Shown: one piece after another, positions 1 to 10,200 of the stretch
Layout of the letters: each line of letters begins with the position of its first letter
Numbering within the stretch: the first letter of the stretch is position 1
NCBI GenBank assembly: GCA_016178595.1
Contig: JACOSY010000043.1
Span: forward strand, 1 to 45,066
Length of the DNA: 45,066 bases
Direction of reading: 5' to 3'
Origin: Ignavibacteria bacterium
GTDB lineage: Bacteria > Bacteroidota > Ignavibacteria > UBA10030 > SZUA-254
The notes under the pieces: model-generated
What the model was told of the DNA's origin: nothing
Database searches by the model: none
What the model saw: the letters and a program-made list of their open reading frames with translations, nothing else
Position numbers and translations under genes: made by a program

Positions 1-2
1 CG

Positions 3-1751
3 CCATCGCCGATTCAGTGTCCTGCGACGCCTGTGTTCCCGGCGCCGACGGCAACTGACGTGTGCGATCCGAGCCCGACAATCACGTTCGCCGATGTACT
101 GACACCGGGGAACTGCCCTGGCGTGTACAGCGTGACGCGTACATGGACGGCGACAGATTGCTCAGGCAATCATTCAAGCTGTCAGCAGACGGTGAACGTC
201 ATAGACACGACACCGCCGACAATTACCTGTGCGGTGGTGACATCACCGATTCAGTGTCCTGCGACGCCTGTGTTCCCGGTGCCGACGGCAACTGACGTGT
301 GCGATCCGAGCCCGACAATCACGTTCGCTGATGTACTGACACCGGGGAACTGCCCTGGCGTGTACAGTGTGACACGTACATGGACGGCGACAGATTGCTC
401 AGGCAATCATTCAAGCTGTCAGCAGACAGTGAACGTCATAGACACGACACCGCCCGTGATTACCTGTGCTGGACCGAAAACGATAGATTGTGCGGCAACG
501 GTCGTATTCGATACGCCGACATTCAGCGATAACTGCGATCCAAATCCTGTCCTGAGCATTATCTCGACAGTTGGTACGGCAGGAAGCTGCGTAACGGAAT
601 CGTGCTACACTCGTACGTGGCGTGTGACTGACTGCGCAGGCAACTTCAGTGAGTGCAGCCAGACGATCTGCAAGCATGATGCGACACCGCCGGTGTTGAC
701 GTGCCATGCGGATACGACTGTTGCCTGTACATCAGCGGTTGCGTTCACGCCGCCTCAGGTGACGGACAACTGCGACCCGAATCCGACGGTCGTCATCTTG
801 TCGACGGTCGCCACACCTGGAGTGAACCTTGGTGACACGGTCTATACACGAACGTGGCAGGCTACGGACTGCGCCGGCAATGCAAGCGCGCAGTGCAGCC
901 AGAAGATTACTCGATTGGGTTGTCCAGTCGGTGAAGGCTGTACGCCTGGCTTCTGGAAGAACCATTTGTCGCTGTGGGATGGTTGCTCCGATGCGACTGT
1001 TGTCTGCATCAGGAACACCATCACGACTCTCGGCGCTCCATACTCGTATGGCAGTACGTCACCATGTACCGCTACACAGAATGGATTGACCGGTAAGTCG
1101 TTCTGGAATATCTTCGGGCTCGACATCGTTGCGCATCCGGAGTACAAGCGTGGACTGTCCTCGACACTGACGATGCAGCAAGCAATCAATCTTGGCGGCG
1201 GTGGGTTCTCGAAGCTTGCCCGTCATGGTATTGCCGGTCTGCTGAGTTCATGCGCGTTGAGCCAATATCCGTTCACCTCGACGCAAATCCTCCAGATGGT
1301 GCACGATGCGTTCGTGAACAATACACCAGAACCGACGGCGACTCAGATTGCCGCTGCGAACGATGTCAATAACTGCCCGCTGGGTGCTACCTCGACGGGC
1401 CAGATCATCCAGCAAGGCTCGGAAGAAGAAGTGAACAGTGCATCGGTAAAGCCGACAAAGTTTGCACTGCACACCAACTATCCGAACCCGTTCAACCCGA
1501 CGACGTCGATCAAGTTCGACCTCCCTGAACAGAGTGTCGTACGCCTCAGTGTGTTCAACATTCTCGGTCAGGAAGTGGCGGTCTTGGTCAATGGAGTAGT
1601 GGAAGCGGGATTCCGAGAAGTCGAATGGAACACCACCACAGGAAATGGTGTGGTCCTGCCGTCCGGCATCTATCTGTACCGGATCCAGGCAACATCGCTC
1701 TCCAGTGATAAGGAGTTCACTCAGATCAACAAGATGGTTCTGATGAAGTAA
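3..1751 (+). CDS. T9SS-secreted HYR-repeat surface protein, C-terminal part (5' end outside window)
   Basis: The reading frame is open from base 3 and the first in-frame start-like codon (GTG at 33) lies inside a repeat, so the gene begins upstream. Four tandem HYR-like immunoglobulin-fold repeats of about 79 residues follow, each with a DxCDPxP motif, a TRTW-x-(A/V)TDC(A/S)GN core and a TPP linker; the first two are almost identical. Next come a Cys-containing region with the TPGFWKNH motif seen in bacterial surface proteins and a Ser/Thr-rich region. The last ~95 residues are a T9SS type A sorting domain (NYPNPFNPTTSIKFDLPE, then ILGQEV, ending KMVLMK), so the product should be exported by Sec and then by the T9SS to the cell surface. 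HYR domains are generally linked to adhesion; that role is inferred. A strong terminator follows the stop. Confidence 0.85.
   Translation, partial: PSPIQCPATPVFPAPTATDVCDPSPTITFADVLTPGNCPGVYSVTRTWTATDCSGNHSSCQQTVNVIDTTPPTITCAVVTSPIQCPATPVFPVPTATDVCDPSPTITFADVLTPGNCPGVYSVTRTWTATDCSGNHSSCQQTVNVIDTTPPVITCAGPKTIDCAATVVFDTPTFSDNCDPNPVLSIISTVGTAGSCVTESCYTRTWRVTDCAGNFSECSQTICKHDATPPVLTCHADTTVACTSAVAFTPPQVTDNCDPNPTVVILSTVATPGVNLGDTVYTRTWQATDCAGNASAQCSQKITRLGCPVGEGCTPGFWKNHLSLWDGCSDATVVCIRNTITTLGAPYSYGSTSPCTATQNGLTGKSFWNIFGLDIVAHPEYKRGLSSTLTMQQAINLGGGGFSKLARHGIAGLLSSCALSQYPFTSTQILQMVHDAFVNNTPEPTATQIAAANDVNNCPLGATSTGQIIQQGSEEEVNSASVKPTKFALHTNYPNPFNPTTSIKFDLPEQSVVRLSVFNILGQEVAVLVNGVVEAGFREVEWNTTTGNGVVLPSGIYLYRIQATSLSSDKEFTQINKMVLMK
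11..453 (+). repeat. Two near-identical 237-bp tandem repeats in the HYR gene
   Basis: Unit 1 (11-247) and unit 2 (248 to about 453) are colinear with a 237-bp (79-codon) period and differ at only about five positions by eye, for example 44/281 and 93/330. Similarity breaks off at about 453, where a diverged third repeat begins. The first ten bases of the window look like the end of the same unit type, so more copies probably lie upstream. Confidence 0.9.
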
Positions 1752-1774
1752 GACTTCTCATCGAAGGAGTGAAT

Positions 1775-1810
1775 ATGGGGTGGGTATTTTACCCACCCCA
1801 TTTTGTTTTG
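1775..1810 (+). terminator. Rho-independent terminator of the HYR gene
   Basis: A perfect 11-bp stem (1776-1786 with 1790-1800) closes a 3-nt loop of T and is followed by TTTTGTTTT. It lies 24 bp after the stop codon, and the next gene starts 34 bp after the stem. Confidence 0.9.
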
Positions 1811-1833
1811 CAGCCAACGCTACATCGTAGTTT

Positions 1834-3714
1834 ATGAAACAGAATTTAGTAATCAAGTTGCGCCACGTTATTCCGGCAAGACTGGACAAGTTAACAATCC
1901 TGTGGCGAGCGGCGACTCTTTTCGGCATTATCACATTTCTTGCTATCTCCCAGCTCTCTGCACAGGTAAGTCACTGGGTGAAGCAGCAAAGTACAACGTC
2001 GAAGTGGTTGAATGGGGCCGACTTCATAAATGGGAATGTCGGCTGGGCAGTAGGATTCGATGGTATCATCGTGAAAACGATTGATGGCGGGGATCATTGG
2101 CTGCAGCAGCCTCTTGATTCGAGTATTTCGCTTCTTGCAGTCGATTTTATCAATCCGGATACAGGATGGGCCACGGGATATGATACGAGTGGCATCATAC
2201 TCAGGACGACGGATGGTGGTGCACATTGGGATACACACCACGTTAGTTCTTCTCTTAGTGACGTCCAATTCTCCTCACCTGCGTATGGTTGGTCGGTTGG
2301 TCCGGATGGAGTACTCCATTCCACGGATGGCGGGCATACATGGGAACAACAAGTTGTTGATACTTCTGGCGCATTCTTCACATCAGTTTTTTTTCTGAAC
2401 GATAGTATAGGTTGGATTACCGGGCAAGTTCCCGGGCTTGTTCTGCGGACAATTGACGCCGGTCTCACGTGGCAACGTCAGACAAGCGGTATCATTGATT
2501 CTTCAGAGACCATCAATGATGTATTCTTTATCAATGCGGATACTGGCTGGATCGCGGGCTTTGGCTATAACGAGAGCCAATCGTATGGCCTCCTTCGGAA
2601 ATCGACCGATGGAGGAACAACATGGGTCGATCCCCCAAGTGGAACGGATCAGTATCTTCTCTCGATTGGATTTTCAAATGCAAATCGTGGCTGGGCTGTT
2701 GGGGGAAGTGGCACGATTGTAACGACGACTGACGGTGGTCAGACATGGACGAAAGATCTTTCCAATACGACATCTGAGCTGAACAAGATCGTCGTCCAGA
2801 ATAGTGGTGCCTGGGTCGCAGGGTCCGACGGTCTTATTCTCAAGCGTCCGTTTGGTTCGGCGTATCTCCAGGCGAACGTTCGCGTTCAGGATGGGTGGAA
2901 TCTCATCGGCCTGCCTCTTCTTCCCGATGAGGTGCGGAAAGATTCGATCTTCCGAACTGCGACCTCGCATGCCTTTACCTATTATCAGACCTATGAACAG
3001 CGAGATACGATCGAGTTTGGGAGGGGATATTGGCTGAAATTCTTAGGCGACCAAACCATCAACCTTACTGGTTTATCGGTCGACAGTCTCAGGATGAGTT
3101 TACCTCAGGGCTGGAACATGGTGTGTGGTATCACTGATCCATTGCCGGTTGATAGTATCATCGAAGACCCGCCGAATTCAGTCACGGCAGTCTTTGGATA
3201 CGATGGTGCATATTATCCTGCTACGGTTCTCGATCCGGGAAAAGGCTACTGGATAAAAACGAATCAGAACTGTACAGTGACATTCCTCTCTTCTCCATTA
3301 CGCGGCAATGTCACGAGCCACACGTGGATTAATCTCGCACGGTTGCGGTCAGACGAACTGCCGCCCGTAGCACCCATTGGAAATACTATCAAGGAAGAAG
3401 AAAAGGCACATGTGCCGGCGGTCTATGCGCTTCGTCAGAACTATCCCAATCCATTCAATCCGTCAACGACGATATCCTTCGATTTGCCGGAGGAGAGCCG
3501 AGTAGATCTCGGGATTTACAACATGCTTGGACAAGAGGTTTTTGCAGTTGTATCGGGAATGCTTAATGCAGGATCGTACACATATCGATGGAATGCGACC
3601 GGAGATCAGCCAGGACAATATTCATCCGGAGCCTATTTTTATTGGATGACCGCAACTTCGCGTCTTTCCGGGAAAATATATAGTGAAGTGAAGAAAATGA
3701 TTCTCACCAAGTGA
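1834..3714 (+). CDS. T9SS-secreted Ycf48/BNR-like beta-propeller protein
   Basis: A 626-aa secreted protein. Residues 1-24 are basic, 25-44 are hydrophobic and a signal peptidase site follows at about QLSAQ. Residues ~50-345 contain at least six repeats of the Ycf48/sialidase BNR type (GWAVG...G.I..T.DGG..W), which form beta-propellers. Residues ~350-495 hold two copies of a beta-rich unit starting GWN(L/M)(I/V) and ending G(R/K)GYW(L/I)K. From ~529 comes a T9SS sorting domain (NYPNPFNPSTTISFDLPE, ending KMILTK). The ligand or function is unknown. The N-terminal region before the hydrophobic core is unusually long and no clear ribosome binding site precedes 1834, so a later non-ATG start (for example TTG at 1858) is possible. 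Only 34 bp separate it from the upstream terminator. Confidence 0.85.
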   Translation: MKQNLVIKLRHVIPARLDKLTILWRAATLFGIITFLAISQLSAQVSHWVKQQSTTSKWLNGADFINGNVGWAVGFDGIIVKTIDGGDHWLQQPLDSSISLLAVDFINPDTGWATGYDTSGIILRTTDGGAHWDTHHVSSSLSDVQFSSPAYGWSVGPDGVLHSTDGGHTWEQQVVDTSGAFFTSVFFLNDSIGWITGQVPGLVLRTIDAGLTWQRQTSGIIDSSETINDVFFINADTGWIAGFGYNESQSYGLLRKSTDGGTTWVDPPSGTDQYLLSIGFSNANRGWAVGGSGTIVTTTDGGQTWTKDLSNTTSELNKIVVQNSGAWVAGSDGLILKRPFGSAYLQANVRVQDGWNLIGLPLLPDEVRKDSIFRTATSHAFTYYQTYEQRDTIEFGRGYWLKFLGDQTINLTGLSVDSLRMSLPQGWNMVCGITDPLPVDSIIEDPPNSVTAVFGYDGAYYPATVLDPGKGYWIKTNQNCTVTFLSSPLRGNVTSHTWINLARLRSDELPPVAPIGNTIKEEEKAHVPAVYALRQNYPNPFNPSTTISFDLPEESRVDLGIYNMLGQEVFAVVSGMLNAGSYTYRWNATGDQPGQYSSGAYFYWMTATSRLSGKIYSEVKKMILTK

Positions 3715-3807
3715 ATGCGCTACACGGCTTACTGGCCGGTATGATGTGTTCGCATTCAGTGATTATATAAACCACAATTGCATTAAGAAGAATTAATGGA
3801 TTTTCTA

Positions 3808-3836
3808 TTGCATAGTTCCTGACAAGGCACTATATT
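3808..3836 (+). promoter_or_regulatory. Candidate sigma-A promoter, distal
   Basis: TTGCAT at 3808-3813, 17-bp spacer, TATATT at 3831-3836. It fits the pattern seen at other intergenic regions here, but lies 370 bp upstream of the next start. It could give a long leader or a separate small transcript. Confidence 0.35.
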
Positions 3837-4098
3837 ATTATTGTAGAAGAACTTACACAGCCCGCCGACCATAACCTCAAATGTAGGGGTAATGCCTGTG
3901 CGAATACGTCTGATCACCTCCTTCCTCTCCATCCCGACATGCGTACAGTGCCAGCATAGATCTCCGTAGATGTTCATTTTCCTCAAATCCGCGCTTATAT
4001 GCGACTCAAGGGGATCAAACATTTGCGTTCGTTTCGATTGTCATGGAACACACACTGTTGCGGAACAAAATGACGCAGTGATAGCAATCACCCTTTAG

Positions 4099-4127
4099 TT
4101 GAATGGAAGACACCAGTGTGATAAATT
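4099..4127 (+). promoter_or_regulatory. Candidate promoter of the 2043-aa surface protein gene
   Basis: TTGAAT at 4099-4104, 17-bp spacer, TAAATT at 4122-4127. The predicted transcript would start near 4134, giving a leader of about 80 nt before the start codon at 4214. Confidence 0.5.
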
Positions 4128-4213
4128 GAGGGCAATTAAAAACAGCCGCCTGTGTAACTGGCTCTGACACAACCGGCTGACGTAATAATAGAGGATTTTA
4201 TGGAGAGACAAAA

Positions 4214-7200
4214 ATGAAACGGACAATGCTTTTGGTTATTATCGCTTTGCTCCTAACCAATTTGCAAGCGTTTTCCCAATCTTTCAATGCTGTTAAGTTT
4301 ATCGATGCCAGCACCGCATCGGCCGTGGGTACGTCCGGGGCGATAATTCGATCAAGCGATGGAGGATCAACATGGAGCAATCAATCGAGTGGAGTGTCGG
4401 TGACATTGTCTGGTCTATCATTTCCAAGTGCCGGTACCGGGACTGTGGTTGGAGGTGATTTCTTTACAGGTCCAGTTATCACACATACGACGAATGGAGG
4501 TGCCAATTGGAACAACCAAGCTGCTGGCACGTCAAATTCCCTGACTGATGTATTCTTTGTTGATGCAAACATCGGCATCGCTGTAGGCAATAGTGGGACG
4601 ATTTTGCGCACGACGAATGGAGGCAGTACATGGTCTACACAGACGAGCGGAACAACGTACCCATTGTATGGGGTTTCCTTTGCTGATCAGAACACAGGGG
4701 TTGCTGTAGGATATGCTGGCATGATCTTGAGAACAACGAATGGAGGGGTTGGATGGACCACTCAAGTTGCCCCGAACAGCAATCAGTACACTCTGTATGA
4801 CATTTCCTTTGGCGACGTGAACAATGGTACTGCTGTCGGCGATGGAGGTACTATCTTGCGCACTTCCAATGGTGGATCCTCATGGAGCGCCCAATCCAGT
4901 GGCGCCACTCGCACGCTCTACGGTGTCTCTATGGTTGGGTCAAGCACTGGCACGGTCGTCGGCAATGGAGGTTTAATCCTACGTACAACTAATAGTGGCG
5001 CAACATGGACGACTCAGGCGGCTGGCCAGTGGGGTAGTTATGTGCTCTATGGTGTCTCGTTCATCAATGCCAATAATGGTGTTGCAGTCGGTAGTTCCGG
5101 TTTGATACTCCAAACGGTAGATGGTGGTTCATCGTGGACACAACGTTTGGTCAGCAGTGGCGGTTCGCCTCCGTCAGTAATGGTCAATTCCTTAACGGTC
5201 TGCTCGGGAACATCCGGCACGCTCACAGCAACGGTGACAGGAGGAACATCACCATATACGTACTCTTGGAACACCGGCGCAACCACACAATCTATCACGA
5301 CCTCAACAGCCGGCACTTATACCGTCACTGTAACGGATTCAAAAGGCGCCACAGCTACGAGCTCAGGAACGCTCACGGTTAATCTTCCGCCGTCAGTATC
5401 AGTGAATTCACTTACAGTTTGCTCAGGCTCGTCGGGTACACTCACTGCGACTGTCACCGGTGGGACATCTCCCTATACGTACTTGTGGAATACCGGTGCT
5501 ACGACTCCCTCAATCACGACCTCGACCGGAGGTACCTATAGCGTGACCGTCACCGACTCCAAGGGCTGCTCGGGGATAGGGTCGGGTATCCTGACGGTCA
5601 ATCCGCCGATGACGATGAGTCTGGCTTCGACGAATGTTAGCTGTAACGGCGGTGCTAATGGATCGATAACTGCAACCTTTAGCGGCGGTTTGGTTCCATA
5701 CACAATACAGATTGACGGAGGCGCATACGCTGCGGCCACTTCTCCCAAAATATTCTATAGCCTTGCCGCAGGTGCCCACACCGTCTATCTCAAAGATGCT
5801 CTTGGATGTATTGTTTCCCAATCCGTCACACTGACACAGCCGGCTGCTCTGACGCTGAGCCTCTCAAGCAGCAATGTATCCTGCAACGGCGGATCGAATG
5901 GAACTATTACATTGACGGCGACAGGCGGAACCTCGCCATACTCGTACTCCAAGGATGGTGGAGTTACATTTCAGGCTTCTAATATTTTTAGTGGATTAGC
6001 AGCAGCTACGTACTCGATTGCGGTGAAGGATGCGAATGGATGCTTGGCGAGTCAATCGGTTACCATTACGCAGCCGGCCGCCATCGCTGTCAATCTAACG
6101 GAGACGGATGTATCGTGTTTCGGCGCAGCGAATGGCACCATCAGTATTACCGCATCTGGCGGTACATCGCCATACACGTACTCGAAGGATGGAATAACCT
6201 TCCAATCAACATCGAGCTTCACAGGGTTGACAGCAGGTTCCTACACCATTACAGTGAAGGATGTTTCGGGCTGCACTAATGCTGCCTCGACCTCGATTGC
6301 ACAACCAGCGCAGTTATCATGCAGTGTCGCATCTGTCGCCGTTTGCGCGGGGAGTTCTGGAACTCTCACCGCATTGGTAAGTGGTGGCACATCTCCCTAT
6401 ACTTACAACTGGAGTACCGGGGCGACGACCTCTTCGATCACTGCGTCCACTGCGGGAACGTATAATGTGACCGTCACCGATGCAAAGGGATGCACAGCAA
6501 CCGCTTCGGGTACATTGACCGTAAATTCACTTCCAGTCTTGACCTGCACTGGCGATAGTCTCACATCCACAAAATTGACAGCCACGACGACTGTATCCTC
6601 GACTCCATCGACAGGTGTGTCGTATAGTTGGAGCGGCGCAGGTTTGGTCTCCGGTGGAACGACGTCGAGCGCGACGTGGAATCAAGCCGGTCCCAAAACG
6701 GTTGTTGTTACTAATACATCAACCGGATGCCAGTCCTCGTGTGTTTCGCAAGTAACTCAGGTTTTAGCATCTCCACCTCCCGCTCCGATCTTAAGTGCAC
6801 CGGCTAACGGGTCAACAGGACAAGTGACAACCTTGACATTGGCATGGAATGCCTCCAGCGGAGCGACTAGTTATCGACTACAAGTCGCAACAGATTCAAA
6901 CTTTGTGAGCAAAGTGCTTGATGATTCAACATTGACAACTACATCAAGATCCGTTGGGCCGCTTTTGAACAATACCAAGTACTACTGGCATGTTAACGCC
7001 AAAAATAGCAGTGGCACGAGTTCCTACTCGAGTTTTTGGAATTTCACTACCGTGCCATTGCCGCCGACTGTAACAACGACGGCAGCGACATCAGTGACGT
7101 CGAGTTCAGGAACACTGAACGGAACGGTGAACCCGAACGGAGCCGCGACAACAGCATGGTTCGAATGGGGAACGAGTAGCACGCTTGCAACCTATACAAG

Positions 7201-10200
7201 TACGACCTCTCAGTCGATCGGGTCCGGCACATCGGCAGTCTCGGTGAGTGCCGGACTTACAGGATTGAGTCCGAATACGACGTATTACTATCGTATTGCA
7301 GGACAGAACAGTGCAGGCACGCAGAAAGATGGCATCCTGAGTTTCACGACGAGCGCTGTACTACCGACGGCAGTGACAACGGCAGCGACATCGGTGACGT
7401 CGAGTTCAGGAACACTGAACGGAACGGTAAACCCGAATGGAGCCGCAACAAACGCATGGTTCGAATGGGGGACGAGCAGCACGCTTGCAACATTTACGAG
7501 TACAACCTCTCAGTCGATTGGATCTGGCACATCGGCAGTCTCGGTGAGTGCCGGACTTACAGGATTGAGCGCGAACACCACCTACTACTATCGCGTTGTC
7601 GGACAGAACAGTGCAGGCACACAGAAGGATGGTATCCTGAGCTTTACGACGAGTGCTGTACTGCCGACCGTAACGACGACGGCAGCCACATCGGTTACTT
7701 CCACCGCCGCAACATTGAACGGAACGGTAAACCCGAATGGAGCCGCAACAAACGCATGGTTCGAATGGGGAACGAGCAGCACGCTTGCAACCTATACAAG
7801 TACGACCTCTCAGTCGATCGGGTCCGGCACATCAACAGTCTCGGTGAGTTCCGGACTCACAGGCTTAAGTGCGAACACGACCTACTACTATCGTGTTGTC
7901 GGACAGAACGGTGCGGGGACACAGAAAGACGGCATCTTGAGCTTTACAACAAGTGCTGTACTGCCGACTGTAACAACGACGGCAGCGACATTGGTGACGT
8001 CGAGTTCAGGAACACTGAATGGAACGGTGAACCCGAACGGAGCCGCGACAACAGCATGGTTCGAATGGGGAACGAGCAGCACGCTTGCAACCTATACAAG
8101 TACGACCTCTCAGTCGATCGGGTCCGGCACATCGGCAGTCTCGGTGAGTGCCGGGCTTACGGGGTTAAGTGCGAACACGACGTATTACTATCGTGTTGCA
8201 GGACAGAACAGTGCAGGCACACAAAGAGACGGTATCCTGAACTTTGTTACTCCGCCGCCTCCGGCAATTCCATCACCGTCACTTCTTTCACCTGCTGATG
8301 CTTCTACCGGCCAACCGACGACAGTGACCCTGAGTTGGAGCGCATCGAGCGGTGCGACATCATATCGCGTCCAGGTATCGACAAGCTCGCTTTTCACTTC
8401 GGTTGTGTTAGATGATTCGACGGTGACGACTACATCACGACAGGTTTCCGGTCTTTTGAACAATACGACGTACTACTGGCGAGTCAACGCCAAGGGCAGC
8501 AGCGGAACAAGTAACTGGTCGAGCACATGGAGTTTCACTACCGTGCCATTGCCACCGACCGTAACCACGACGGCAGCCACATCGGTGACGTCGAGTTCAG
8601 GGACACTGAACGGAACGGTAAACCCGAATGGAGCCGCAACAAACGCATGGTTCGAATGGGGGACGAGCAGCACACTTGCAACATTTACGAGTACAACCTC
8701 TCAGTCGATTGGATCTGGCACATCGGCAGTCTCGGTGAGTGCCGGACTTACAGGGTCGAGCGCGAATACGACGTATTACTATCGTGTTGCAGGACAGAAC
8801 AGTGCAGGCACGCAGAAAGATAGTATCCTGAGCTTTACGACGAGTGCTGTACTACCGACGGCAGTGACAACGGCAGCGACATCAGTGACGTCGACTTCAG
8901 GAACACTGAACGGGACAGTGAACCCGAACGGAGCCGCGACAACAGCATGGTTCGAATGGGGGACGAGCAGCACGCTTGCAACCTATACAAGTACGACCTC
9001 TCAGTCGATTGGATCTGGCACATCGGCGGTATCGGTGAGTACAAATCTCACAGGCTTGAGTGCAGGGACAATCTACTACTACCGGATGGTAGGTCAGAAC
9101 AGTGCCGGCACACAGCGTGATGGTATCCTTAGCTTTACAACAACGGTACCCGTCACGAAGTGGACATTGACGGCCGCGTCGTTGAATCCTAGTAGCGGTG
9201 TTGGACTTACTGCAAGCCCTGCTGATAATAATGGACTGACAAGCGGATCAACATTGCTTACCCTTAACTATAACGACGGTACCGTGGCGAACCTAACTGT
9301 GCCGGCGACGGTCGGTGGAAACAATTTCCAGAAGTGGCAGCTCGATGGCGTGGATTACTCTACAAGCCAGTCGGTCGGTATCACTGTGAATAAGAATTGC
9401 ACGCTGACGGCAGTATACGTCACACCGCCGCCTGCAGCGCCAGTCCTGATATCACCGGTTAATGGAGCGACAAATCAGGCGACGACACTGACTTTGTCGT
9501 GGAATCCATCGTCCGGCGCAGCGTCGTATCGACTGCAAGTTTCAACCGGCACGAGCTTCAGTTCGTTGTTCCTGGATGATTCGACATTGACGACAACATC
9601 GCGACAAGTGAGCTCGTTGGCGGGTGGGATCACGTACTACTGGCGTGTAAATGCAATGAACTCCGGAGGCACCAGCCCTTGGTCGACAGTGTGGAGCTTC
9701 AAGACGAAGAAAGGTGGAAAAACGCGTCTCAGCACTGCGAGTATTAACTTTGGCCCCGTCGCGGTCGCTACCTCTGAAAAGGATAGCTTCGGAATCACCA
9801 ATATCGGCGATACGACTGTGAATATTATCAATGTCGTCTCTACAGATCAGGTTTTTAAGGTGAACCAGCGAGGAATTGCTATCCTGCCAGGTGATACGCA
9901 ACAAATCTATGTGGTTGCTGCACCAGATACGCCTACCTCTACCGTTGCTTGGGTGATTGTTACGTACGACGACGGTCTTCCGCCGGATACGATTATTGCG
10001 CAGGTTGATTCAGTCTCCGGCATAACGGGTGTTGATGACGATAAATCGAACCATCCGGTGTCGTTTGCGCTGCATCAAAACTATCCAAATCCGTTTAACC
10101 CGATGACGCGAATCAGCTTTAGTTTGCCAACCAATAGCACGGTGACTCTTCGTGTATTGAACCTCCTTGGGCAGGAAGTTGCAACGCTCTTTGAGAATCA

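Larger units (their letters stand above)
3715..4213. other. Non-coding gap with two candidate promoters
   Basis: 499 bp without a convincing gene. It holds two plus-strand promoter-like sites (3808-3836 and 4099-4127, listed separately). A 79-codon open stretch on the minus strand (3783-4022) has no ribosome binding site and is not called. No terminator was recognised after the stop at 3714. Confidence 0.6.

Noticed and set aside
3783-4022. 79-codon open frame on the minus strand (contains CWHC)
   Set aside because: No ribosome binding site, no promoter pattern and no recognisable family; it also overlaps a plus-strand promoter candidate.
7456-8298. 280-codon open frame in another register inside the giant gene
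   Set aside because: It exists only because the 300-bp repeats lack stops in that register; residue composition is repetitive and there is no start signal.
7067-9157. Regular spacing reminiscent of a CRISPR or satellite array
   Set aside because: The period is exactly 100 codons, in frame, with FN3-like protein motifs; there are no short repeats with unique spacers and no cas genes.
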